A stretch of 20,895 nucleotides of DNA from a virus, in the IMG/VR virus record IMGVR_UViG_3300047371_000072, positions 1 through 20,895 of that record; one strand, 5' to 3'. The notes beneath the pieces were generated by a model, which saw only the letters and a program-made list of their open reading frames with translations, was not told the origin of the DNA and searched no databases. Numbering within the stretch: position 1 is the first letter of the stretch; every line of letters starts with the position of its first letter. Of the stretch, positions 1 to 6,596 are shown piece by piece. A program made the position numbers and the translations under genes.

Positions 1-390
1 TAGTGAAGTCACCATTGAAGGTGTGAATCCGTATTCAGTATTACCCTTCACAACACGTACAGTTAAATCACTGGTAGCATTTAAAACTTTTAGTGATACA
101 ACATATGAAGAGTTAAGTTGAATAGATGGTTCGGACACTTTCTGGAACATCCAGCCGTCCGTACCAAATGCAGTCATTGGAGCACTTGAATTATCAATAT
201 TCCATGTTAATTCAGTTGCGTTTCTTGTATTCGGGAGATTACTGCCGATAGTATTCCAAGTGGTAGAACCATCGTTAGTGTTCTCAGGCATGTATTGCAC
301 TGGTCCTACGTATGGTGGGTTGTCTGCGTCTACACCGGCAATTACTTGACCGGCATTAAACACCGCACCCGCTAAAATTTGATTTGCCAT
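1..390 (-). CDS. Partial protein, 3' end outside window; possible virion protein
   Basis: An open frame of 130 codons runs from an ATG at 390 off the left edge of the window, so the C-terminus is missing. A Shine-Dalgarno (SD) match AAAGGA lies upstream of the ATG. The product starts MANQILAGAVFNAG and continues with a Gly, Asn, Thr and Ser-rich, beta-strand-like sequence without Cys clusters or membrane segments. I do not recognise a family. The composition, and its place after a block of genes with predicted capsid-targeting peptides downstream of a late promoter, suggest a structural or decoration protein, but that is inference from context only. Confidence 0.7.
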   Translation of the reverse strand, partial: MANQILAGAVFNAGQVIAGVDADNPPYVGPVQYMPENTNDGSTTWNTIGSNLPNTRNATELTWNIDNSSAPMTAFGTDGWMFQKVSEPSIQLNSSYVVSLKVLNATSDLTVRVVKGNTEYGFTPSMVTSL

Positions 391-412
391 TTTTTTAAAA
401 GTCCTTTAAGTT

Positions 413-685
413 TTATGCTAAGTCTTTGTCATGGTTTAGTCCGCCTTTCTTCTTCTTGACGATGAAAGCGTTAACCCTTGCCATTCCCCATTGTTGTGGT
501 GTGGTGCCTGGGCGGTGACCCGTTTTCCATGCAGCAACCCCTCTATTATATACTTTACGCAAAGTGTCCGATGATATACCAGACTTCTTTGCTTTCGCCG
601 CGATACCATCTGGACCTTCATCAAGGTCTAGGGTATCATACATTCCATATCTCTTTTCACTGAGATACTGTTTAAAATTTATCAT
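413..685 (-). CDS. Small protein with capsid-targeting-like N-terminus (DUF5824-like)
   Basis: This 90-residue basic protein starts MINFKQYLSE-K, which fits the T4 capsid-targeting/prohead-protease consensus (M-x-x-[FY]-x-x-[FY]-[LIV]-x-E, cut after E10). Residues 30-80 include GISSDTLRKVYNRG, AAWKTGHRPGTTPQQW and ARVNAF, a pattern I recall from a small conserved family in T4-like cyanophages (DUF5824-like; from memory, not searched). No catalytic motif is visible. GGAG lies 7 nt before the ATG, and the start overlaps the stop of the upstream nucleotidyltransferase gene as ATGA. It is the last of five consecutive genes with this type of N-terminus. Probably an internal head protein; its biochemical role is unknown. 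Confidence 0.82.
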   Translation of the reverse strand: MINFKQYLSEKRYGMYDTLDLDEGPDGIAAKAKKSGISSDTLRKVYNRGVAAWKTGHRPGTTPQQWGMARVNAFIVKKKKGGLNHDKDLA

Positions 686-2376
686 GCTAAATCTCCGATC
701 ATTTGCGCAAGTGCTTTGCGATCCATGTCCAGTCCAAATTTACGAATTGCATTCGCGGCATGGAATTCATGAGACCTTCCGTCACCGGACTTCTTCAATT
801 CTTTTTTGATATATTGTGCAACTTTAGTGTATTTATTCTTATTAACAGTCTTGGCTCCGATCTTATGCATTAAATCAGTTACCCAGTTTTCTAGTATATC
901 ATTTTCTTCTGCAACACAATTAGGGACCATCTTATTCCCTTTCTTCTTCATACCAACTTCTTTGTAACCATCCCAACAATCTTCATCGTACATGTCTTTA
1001 AATGACTTGGTGTACTTGGATGGTTTAGTCTTAGCGGTCTTATCTCCAGGCGCTGGTTTGTATGCAGACTCATCATCGTCTGCCTTCTTACCATGTTTCT
1101 TGAAGTGTGCATCACGTTTGACCTTGGTCGACTTTTCTAGTCCCTTATGGTAACGCGATGGTTGAGTACCTTCACGATCCTTTATATCTGGGTCCTGTGA
1201 CTCGTACTTGATTTCAGGACTCGATGTCTTGAAGTCTTTCTTACGCATGATAGTTTTGTTCACTACTTCGAACTCACCGTTCTTATAGTTCACCACAACA
1301 GGGAGATTTAGATCGGACTGCATATCTTTCAATACTGCTTCCGCATCTCCGTGTTTCTTTACGTCTTTGCCCTTATTCTTTGCGATCTTCTTAAACAACC
1401 GTTGGAGTTCTGTGACCTTGATAGCAGGGTCATTTCTCTTATCGTTCATACGGTCTGCGAAGTGTCGTGTAAATTCGATGTCAATGTTGAACTTCTTCAA
1501 CAAACGGTCACCGAACTTTTCTAAATCATTGAGCTGTCCTTGGGTCACGTCTTCGGAGATCAACTCCACAGACTCTAACCACTTTCGCATTTTCTTACCA
1601 TCGTTAGTTTCAACGATGACATAGTTTGCACCTAGGATGGATACAGTAGCAATCTCATCACTTTCTTTGATCACTACTGTATCACCAACCCCAAACAGTT
1701 CGCCCGAAACATATTGTTCACGGGTTTCTGATACTGTTTCTAGTTCTAAGTGATTACGGAATTCGTTGGCCTCCTTCAGACCCATACCCGTACGCACGTC
1801 ATTGAATAATTTACGTGTGTCTGGGTTAGACATTGATGTAGGAACCCCCTGTGAGAATGCAACAAAATCATTCTTTGATGCATTCTCTCGTTGCTTAGAG
1901 GCAGACATACCTTCAACTCCAACAGAATCCGGATCTCTCTTACCTGCGGATACTATATTGATAGATTTGAAATTATAAAAACCATGTCTTGCTTTAGTAC
2001 CATTGTATTTCTTCAATAGTACTTCGAATTCTGTAATTCTGTCGTCACCGACAACCATAGTTACTGACTTGTAACCTTGGTCATACAGTGCGACCATGGC
2101 GTTGATAGCGGTCTTTACCGACTTATCCACCATGATATTCCGTGCATGTTTCGGAAACATCTTACGAGTGTGTTTGATTTTATCGGAGTACGATAGCGGA
2201 TTCTTCTTTGCGTCCTGTGATTGTGACACAAATACTTTATAGTCTGATTTCCCAGACTTCATCGCTAGTGTATCCATTACCTTGCCGTGGCCAACCGTAG
2301 GTGGATTCATACGACCAAACGTGAAATATACTTCGCGTTCCTCTTCAACAAGGTATTGACTGAAATTTTTAATCAC
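682..2376 (-). CDS. Multidomain nucleotidyltransferase with capsid-targeting-like N-terminus
   Basis: This 564-residue protein has a GTG start (GTGA overlap with the upstream stop) and begins MIKNFSQYLVE-E, one residue longer than the usual capsid-targeting peptide. Residues 17-165 look like a cytidylyltransferase-type nucleotidyltransferase: FGRMNPPTVGH carries the TxGH motif (T27, G29, H30), VVGDDR lies at 109-113, and GMSASKQR (156-163) occupies the place of the ISTSxxR motif. Relatives transfer NMP groups, for example in NAD or lipid-precursor synthesis; the substrate here is unknown. Residues about 228-272 resemble a small SH3/KOW-like barrel. Residues 300-385 (RHFADRMNDKRN to KTIMRKKDF) form a second conserved block that I cannot assign. 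A polar linker with CWDGYKEVGMKKKG (467-480) and a helical C-terminal domain follow. It lies within a capsid-targeted operon. Confidence 0.85.
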   Translation of the reverse strand: MIKNFSQYLVEEEREVYFTFGRMNPPTVGHGKVMDTLAMKSGKSDYKVFVSQSQDAKKNPLSYSDKIKHTRKMFPKHARNIMVDKSVKTAINAMVALYDQGYKSVTMVVGDDRITEFEVLLKKYNGTKARHGFYNFKSINIVSAGKRDPDSVGVEGMSASKQRENASKNDFVAFSQGVPTSMSNPDTRKLFNDVRTGMGLKEANEFRNHLELETVSETREQYVSGELFGVGDTVVIKESDEIATVSILGANYVIVETNDGKKMRKWLESVELISEDVTQGQLNDLEKFGDRLLKKFNIDIEFTRHFADRMNDKRNDPAIKVTELQRLFKKIAKNKGKDVKKHGDAEAVLKDMQSDLNLPVVVNYKNGEFEVVNKTIMRKKDFKTSSPEIKYESQDPDIKDREGTQPSRYHKGLEKSTKVKRDAHFKKHGKKADDDESAYKPAPGDKTAKTKPSKYTKSFKDMYDEDCWDGYKEVGMKKKGNKMVPNCVAEENDILENWVTDLMHKIGAKTVNKNKYTKVAQYIKKELKKSGDGRSHEFHAANAIRKFGLDMDRKALAQMIGDLA

Positions 2377-2744
2377 TTCTTATCGCCGCCTTTATTCTTA
2401 CCTCTTTTGCGTTCGAGTTCCTGTTTACGAACTACCTTTACAAGTTTTTTTGCTTGGCGATCTATACGTGATTGTAGTGCGGGTCTGTCTAGTCTTTTCT
2501 CGATTTCTTTCTTACGAGCAATTGACATCTCCCCTTTGTCTTGACCCTTAGTCAATTTTGATACCATTGCATTACGTGCTTGTCTACGCGCACGTTTCTT
2601 TAGCGTGTCCATATTCGCGACCTTTCTTTCGGACCGCTTACGTGCAATGGCTATTTTTGCTTTATTCTTTTTCATTCGCATCGCTAGTTTACGACGCTGT
2701 GTCATATCGAGAACCTCTGACACAAATTGTTTAAATGACAACAT
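2373..2744 (-). CDS. Very basic internal-head-type protein with capsid-targeting-like N-terminus
   Basis: A protein of about 123 residues, extremely rich in Lys and Arg and predicted helical. I chose the second ATG (2744), not the ATG at 2750, because it gives MLSFKQFVSE-V, a 10-residue capsid-targeting consensus, and better spacing to AGAGGA; the longer form would add only Met-Thr. The following MTQRRKLAMRMKK and repeated basic helices contain no enzyme motif. This fits a nucleic-acid-binding, head-internal protein like the small basic internal proteins of T4, though with no recognisable sequence identity to them. The stop overlaps the next start as GTGA. It lies between a ligase-like gene and a nucleotidyltransferase gene. 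Confidence 0.82.
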   Translation of the reverse strand: MLSFKQFVSEVLDMTQRRKLAMRMKKNKAKIAIARKRSERKVANMDTLKKRARRQARNAMVSKLTKGQDKGEMSIARKKEIEKRLDRPALQSRIDRQAKKLVKVVRKQELERKRGKNKGGDKK

Positions 2745-2776
2745 AGTCATCTATTCCTCTATTGGTTTATTCCATA

Positions 2777-3997
2777 TTATCTACGGGCTGAATCCCAACC
2801 CTTTAATATATCGGATGAAAAGTTGTTGTATGAAAATTCCATACGGTCAACCAATTTCACCGCGTCACCACCAAGCGTATCAATTGCAACGTATCCTTCC
2901 TCACCAGTCACTTTGTAACCATTAGAAGTTTTCACGAAAGTATCAATCGATTTAAGTTTGTCCAAACTATTTATAAGTTTTAATTTGACCAATACAATCA
3001 TTTTTTGCAATTCAAACATTTTTACTAGGTTTGCTTTGTTCGTAGCAGAGAAAAACTCCATCTCATCCTTCATCTTAGCAATCCAAGTGTCTTTACCACG
3101 TTGAGATTTCTTACTTGCAATCTCTTTTGTGTAGTAAGCTTGTCTATTACTTATCAGTCCAGTAACATGCTTTCTTGAGTCTGGGAGTAAGGCTCCTGCA
3201 CGAACAAACGAGTTGTTGTAAGTCTCAATCGCCTGTGCAAGGTTCTGGTTATCTTCTAGCGCCTTCAGTGTTGTAGCAGATGTCTGTTTGAATAGACGAC
3301 CGATTTGTGTCAGTAGATCATTGACTGATTTGGTTTCGCGTTCACTCATCGTCGCATTGGTCACGTCGGTCAACATCGCATCTTGTGACCATACGTTTAC
3401 AGAATTGCGAAACTTCGATACGTCCACACCATATGTTGCTCGCATAGACTCAAATGTATCACCAGTGTATGTTGTGTGCCATACGATACCGATCTTAGCA
3501 GCACGTACTTCTTTCGCTTGGTCATAGGGTACCGCATATGCAATGGTGTTTGGATGAAACACACTGTACTTCTGACCATCGATGGTCTTGGTAGTCACAT
3601 CGCCACTACCAAACAAAAAGTCACCTTGTATGACGCCCTTGATTCCTAGGGATGGTAAATACTTGAGTGCGTCTTTCAACTTAGAGTTCAGATCACCTGA
3701 CGTATCCGCGTCGATGTCTGCGTCGGTCTTGTAGACCTTTGGGTTCTTGTTGAAAATACCTTTCTTGGCAACGAAGAACTTACCGTCAATAGGGTCTTCT
3801 CCACAAAAGATTGCGGGCGCACCGTCCCATTTGACAGATACATTGCCCGCACCCTTTCCCGCTAACATGTCTCGCAAACCACGTAACGCATTGATAGCTT
3901 CACGCGTACCAGAAACTCCACCGTACAGGACCTTGTCCTCGATGTGAGTCATGTGGGTGTTCTTCTGTTCCGTTATGAAGTTTGCGAAGTTTTCCAT
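2777..3997 (-). CDS. RNA/DNA ligase-like nucleotidyltransferase with capsid-targeting-like N-terminus
   Basis: This 406-residue protein starts MENFANFITE-Q, matching the capsid-targeting consensus. SVKWDGAPAIF at 54-64 contains the KxDG adenylation motif (K56, D58, G59) of the covalent nucleotidyltransferase superfamily of ligases and capping enzymes. Candidate later motifs are IQGDFLFG, IGIVWHTTY, then EGYVAI and VKLVDR near the C-terminus, in the places of motifs III to V. A gene of this type (a DUF-level family, from memory) is common in marine T4-like phages. The likely activity is AMP transfer to itself and then to an RNA or DNA 5' phosphate; substrate and activity are inferred. The start shares one base with the upstream stop (TAATG). 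If the first ten residues are removed in the head, the mature enzyme keeps all its motifs. Confidence 0.85.
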   Translation of the reverse strand: MENFANFITEQKNTHMTHIEDKVLYGGVSGTREAINALRGLRDMLAGKGAGNVSVKWDGAPAIFCGEDPIDGKFFVAKKGIFNKNPKVYKTDADIDADTSGDLNSKLKDALKYLPSLGIKGVIQGDFLFGSGDVTTKTIDGQKYSVFHPNTIAYAVPYDQAKEVRAAKIGIVWHTTYTGDTFESMRATYGVDVSKFRNSVNVWSQDAMLTDVTNATMSERETKSVNDLLTQIGRLFKQTSATTLKALEDNQNLAQAIETYNNSFVRAGALLPDSRKHVTGLISNRQAYYTKEIASKKSQRGKDTWIAKMKDEMEFFSATNKANLVKMFELQKMIVLVKLKLINSLDKLKSIDTFVKTSNGYKVTGEEGYVAIDTLGGDAVKLVDRMEFSYNNFSSDILKGWDSARR

Positions 3998-5283
3998 TAT
4001 GTACTCAATGAATTATATTTGACTGCTAAATTAAAAAATTGTCCCAGTTTCTTTTGGCCCGCGTTACCCGCTTTATTAGTTCGTATGGACATCTCCATAG
4101 TCACATTATCATCTTTCGACTTTAGTTCAATGAACCAATTCTGTTTTGATGTAGTAGATGGGTATGCACGAACAAACTTTACCATAGGCAAAAAGACGCC
4201 TAGTTCATCATTCGAAGTGATCTCTTCAAAACCGTCCTTTACTGCTTTAATAACCTTAGTAGGAACATCGGGTGCGTCTCTTAATATTTCTGTCCGGATA
4301 TAGTCTAAAGTCTTATCTTTATCCGTATTGAAGAGGTCGATGACAGCCTTACGGCATGTCTCCAAGTGTTTGTCGTACAGTTCCTCATATTTGGTACTGT
4401 CATCACGATTCAACTTTACTAGTAGTCCAGAAGTAACTCGTTTCTTGGATTTGTCATATGCACCACTAGGTGGCATACCTTGTATCTTAGAATAGACATC
4501 GGTGTGCAGTTGTCTGCGAAGGACACTTACATTACGTTGTTTCTTGAAGGACGTGAAGATAGGATTGACGTAGGTGTTGAGTTTAGGTTCTTTGGTCTTC
4601 TTACCACCCGCTTTGAGCGATACTCCCAACATTGCACCATCGGTAAACTCAATAAAGATATCGCCGGGATGGTTCTTAGGGACACCCGTAGGTTTTGCAC
4701 GATATCCCCAATAGACCTGTTTGATTGATTTGTTCTTGTTTTCTTCTTGCAGATACTTGTAGACACCCATCGCGTTCAACATCTTCTCAGTGAACTTGGA
4801 AGATTCAGACGCCTTCTGGATGGTATCGATTGCCGCTTGAGCATCGGACGGTTGAACACAGGTTAGAGTTTTAGGGTCCTGTTTCAATAGGTGATCATAG
4901 AAATCTTGTACACTGGTCGTCATCGTGTAACCCGTTTCCCACGCGATGGCAGGGAACAGTTCTGTAATAGATGCGTTTAGAGTGGTCTCACCTATACCAC
5001 CGGACTTAGGTTTTACCAGAATAACTACTTTGGTATCGAAACCAGAATCAATGAATATAGGGTCAACTGACTGCCCAGACTTCTCACGAACTTCTGCCTT
5101 GACACCCGCTTGGTTTAGATCACGAGCGATCTCATCCCTGTCCGTGAGACGGTCTTCTGACCGAACAACAAATACTGTGGTCTTACTGTTTTCGGATTTT
5201 TTCTCAACAGGAAGGTCCCCGAATACGTCCGGAAAATCGGACACACCGACCTCTTCTGATAAGAAGGCTTTAAAAGTTTTCAT
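3997..5283 (-). CDS. Capsid-targeted protein, possibly PD-(D/E)XK-fold nuclease
   Basis: This 428-residue protein starts MKTFKAFLSE-E, almost the T4 internal-protein leader MKTYQEFIAE. It is the first gene after an overlapping early/late promoter, and AGGGA lies 6 nt before the ATG. No family is recognised with certainty. Three segments recall a restriction-endonuclease-like fold: an acidic helix with LNASITELFPAIAWETGY (102-119), PGDIFIEFTDG (206-216, D208) and VSLKAG (221-226, K224). The expected Asp or Glu two positions before the Lys is a Ser, so catalysis is doubtful and the assignment is tentative. Residues 35-70 resemble a small alpha/beta repeat. It heads the five-gene capsid-targeted operon, with a one-base TAATG overlap to the ligase-like gene. 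Confidence 0.8.
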   Translation of the reverse strand: MKTFKAFLSEEVGVSDFPDVFGDLPVEKKSENSKTTVFVVRSEDRLTDRDEIARDLNQAGVKAEVREKSGQSVDPIFIDSGFDTKVVILVKPKSGGIGETTLNASITELFPAIAWETGYTMTTSVQDFYDHLLKQDPKTLTCVQPSDAQAAIDTIQKASESSKFTEKMLNAMGVYKYLQEENKNKSIKQVYWGYRAKPTGVPKNHPGDIFIEFTDGAMLGVSLKAGGKKTKEPKLNTYVNPIFTSFKKQRNVSVLRRQLHTDVYSKIQGMPPSGAYDKSKKRVTSGLLVKLNRDDSTKYEELYDKHLETCRKAVIDLFNTDKDKTLDYIRTEILRDAPDVPTKVIKAVKDGFEEITSNDELGVFLPMVKFVRAYPSTTSKQNWFIELKSKDDNVTMEMSIRTNKAGNAGQKKLGQFFNLAVKYNSLST

Positions 5284-5312
5284 ATCAATTCCCTAGTAAT
5301 TAAGATATGGTT

Positions 5313-5341
5313 AGTATACTTTTATTCTATTTATATGTCAA
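5313..5341 (-). promoter_or_regulatory. Sigma70-type early promoter overlapping a late promoter
   Basis: On the minus strand TTGACA (5341-5336), a 17-bp spacer, and TATACT (5318-5313) form a strong sigma70-type promoter, with a predicted start near 5306, ahead of the gene beginning at 5283. Its -35 box lies inside the end of the exonuclease gene, and its spacer contains the TATAAATA late element. Confidence 0.7.
5328..5335 (-). promoter_or_regulatory. T4-type late promoter (TATAAATA)
   Basis: An exact TATAAATA on the minus strand, the -10 consensus read by the T4 gp55 late sigma factor, with a predicted start about 6-7 nt further left. The exonuclease stop codon TAA is part of it. It would transcribe the five capsid-targeted genes. 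Confidence 0.7.
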
Positions 5342-6008
5342 GGGAATTGTGAGAATTTTCTTCATTATATTGAGCGATAGTTTCACGTAGAGGACGAACC
5401 CAGTTGTCACGGTGTTCGATAAACACCTGTGGTTCATGATTGTCTACGGATATGATAGTGACAAGTTGTGTGATGGGACGACCTGTGCGTTCTTCCCACA
5501 TAATTGCATAGGCAGATTCTTGCATGAAATAGTTCTTGATCCAATCAAGACGTTTTGGTTTCATAGATGTTTTAAAATCGATGATAGATAACTGACCGTC
5601 AAACTCAGCAACACAATCCACACGCCCAGCGACACCCAGATGGTTGGAGTAGAGTGGTGCTTCCTGTGCATATACTCTGCCAATACGATCATCAAGAATG
5701 GGTTTAAGATCAAGAAAAGAATTAATAATATCTGGAGTATATCCATTTTGGTAGCTCTCATTGTTGTCGATATATTTTTCAACTATTTCATGGACACGGG
5801 TTCCACGTCCAGATGCACGAGTTGAAATTCGGTTTGCTTCTTCTACACCGACACGAGCACGCCACTTCGCAATAGAATCACGAGAGAGAATAGAAAGTAC
5901 GGTAGTGATTGAAGGTAAGTTCACACCTTCGGGTGTTTTGTATTTACGACCTTGGTCCGTAGTCACGGCGGTCATCTCGCTCAAGTTCACAGGAACATGT
6001 TCAAACAT
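5331..6008 (-). CDS. PD-(D/E)XK exonuclease (RecB/Cas4-like nuclease family)
   Basis: This 225-residue nuclease is counted from the ATG at 6008, which has GGA 7 nt upstream; an in-frame TTG at 6020 would add four residues and looks less likely. Family motifs are complete: GRGTRVHEIVE (68-77) with H73, GVAGRVDCVAEF (125-136) with D131, IIDFKTS (142-148) with D144 and K146, and the QESAYAIM helix (163-170). The family contains phage and RecB-type metal-dependent DNA exonucleases, and T4-like marine phages often carry a version of this size. The likely role is DNA processing during replication or recombination, or degradation of host DNA. A perfect sigma70 promoter lies directly upstream, so early expression is expected. 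It does not carry the capsid-targeting leader of its downstream neighbours. Confidence 0.88.
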   Translation of the reverse strand: MFEHVPVNLSEMTAVTTDQGRKYKTPEGVNLPSITTVLSILSRDSIAKWRARVGVEEANRISTRASGRGTRVHEIVEKYIDNNESYQNGYTPDIINSFLDLKPILDDRIGRVYAQEAPLYSNHLGVAGRVDCVAEFDGQLSIIDFKTSMKPKRLDWIKNYFMQESAYAIMWEERTGRPITQLVTIISVDNHEPQVFIEHRDNWVRPLRETIAQYNEENSHNSLDI

Positions 6009-6035
6009 AATATAATCCAATCAATTTAATAGTAT

Positions 6036-6064
6036 ATTATACGTTATTAAAACGTATCTGTCAA
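6036..6064 (-). promoter_or_regulatory. Consensus sigma70 early promoter
   Basis: TTGACA (6064-6059), a 17-bp spacer and TATAAT (6041-6036) on the minus strand match the sigma70 consensus fully; the predicted start is near 6029, about 20 nt before the exonuclease ATG. The spacer to -10 region holds a perfect palindrome, ATACGTT-TTAAT-AACGTAT, which could be an operator. Confidence 0.85.
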
Positions 6065-6078
6065 GTATATTTGTTAAT

Positions 6079-6210
6079 TTATTTTAATGGGTTAGAGTCA
6101 TTTTTTTCTAACTCACGTCGTTCCTTTTCTAAAAGGATATAAGAGACTAAGCTAGTTACAACAACTACTATACCTACTATCATAAAGAAACATTTTATAA
6201 ACGTTAACAT
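6079..6210 (-). CDS. 43-residue single-pass membrane protein
   Basis: This short frame has an excellent SD match (AGAGGTAA, 6 nt before the ATG). The product begins MLTFIKCFFMIVGIVVVV, gives one predicted membrane span over residues 4-26, and ends in a charged tail (LEKERRELEKNDSNPLK). I recognise no family. It follows tRNA-Ala and the candidate structured RNA, so it is probably co-transcribed with them. Single-span micro-proteins of this kind in phage early regions sometimes act on host membrane functions, but nothing in the sequence says which. Confidence 0.72.
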   Translation of the reverse strand: MLTFIKCFFMIVGIVVVVTSLVSYILLEKERRELEKNDSNPLK

Positions 6211-6233
6211 AATTTACCTCTGGTGATAAGAAT

Positions 6234-6395
6234 CCCCACAAGTACAGGGCTCCGAAGGGTACTTTATGTGTCGGTGAACCGTAACTAACTGCTTGGCATT
6301 TTCACATGCACGTTTTGAGAGATCGCAGTTTTAAGTTAGTGCGCGATGGTTGGCGCATTGTTCATCTCGTGTACCGAGCCCTGTACTGTGTGGGG
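6234..6395 (-). ncRNA. Candidate 162-nt structured RNA
   Basis: The region is closed by a long helix: 6389-6395 with 6234-6240 (7 bp), 6376-6386 with 6242-6252 (11 bp) and 6371-6375 with 6258-6262 (5 bp), interrupted only by small bulges. The interior, read on the minus strand, can form TGCGC/GCGCA with an 8-nt loop, GCAT/ATGC with a 6-nt loop, and a CGG/CCG hairpin. One segment at 6284-6292 can pair either with 6334-6340 (7 bp) or with 6325-6330 (6 bp), which allows a pseudoknot or a switch. It begins 4 nt after the CCA end of tRNA-Ala, so the two are probably processed from one transcript. No convincing reading frame lies inside. I do not recognise the family. T4 also makes stable RNAs of unknown role (C and D) in its tRNA cluster. 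The strand is inferred from its neighbours. Confidence 0.6.
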
Positions 6396-6399
6396 AAAC

Positions 6400-6475
6400 T
6401 GGTGGAGTTAGAGGGAATCGAACCCACGACCTTCTGGATGCAAACCAGACGCTCTCCCTACTGAGCTATAACCCC
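6400..6475 (-). tRNA. tRNA-Ala (UGC)
   Basis: A 76-nt cloverleaf: acceptor GGGGTTA/TAACTCC, D-arm AGCTCAG, anticodon loop TTTGCAT (anticodon TGC) closed by TCTGG/CCAGA, T-loop GGTTCGATTCC, and an encoded CCA. Confidence 0.96.
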
Positions 6476-6491
6476 TAAATCTTACCTTCCT

Positions 6492-6499
6492 TATTTATA
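6492..6499 (-). promoter_or_regulatory. Possible T4-type late promoter (TATAAATA)
   Basis: An exact TATAAATA on the minus strand between tRNA-Gly and tRNA-Ala, 17 nt before tRNA-Ala. It could drive late synthesis of tRNA-Ala, the structured RNA and the 43-residue membrane protein. The AT-rich spacer makes chance occurrence possible. Confidence 0.5.
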
Positions 6500-6512
6500 T
6501 ATCTATCTAATT

Positions 6513-6588
6513 TGGAGCGGATAGTCGGGTTCGAACCGACGACCTCGACGTTGGCAACGTTGTGCTCTACCAGCTGAGCTATATCCGC
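6513..6588 (-). tRNA. tRNA-Gly (GCC)
   Basis: A 76-nt cloverleaf: acceptor GCGGATA/TATCCGC, discriminator T, encoded CCA, anticodon loop TTGCCAA (anticodon GCC). The anticodon stem CAACG/CGTCG has one A-C mismatch (28:42). It starts 8 nt after the cytochrome c peroxidase stop. Confidence 0.94.
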
Positions 6589-6596
6589 AGTTTTCA

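Noticed and set aside
2968-2975. TATAAATA on the minus strand inside the ligase-like gene, about 220 nt before the basic-protein gene
   Set aside because: It is an exact late consensus but lies in coding sequence in an AT-rich Asn-Ser-Leu-Asp stretch; without start-site data it could be chance, so I did not list it as a promoter.
3944-5296. Plus-strand frames of 82-119 residues opposite the 428-residue gene
   Set aside because: They are shadows of a clearly coding minus-strand gene, without SDs, and no other plus-strand genes exist in the window.
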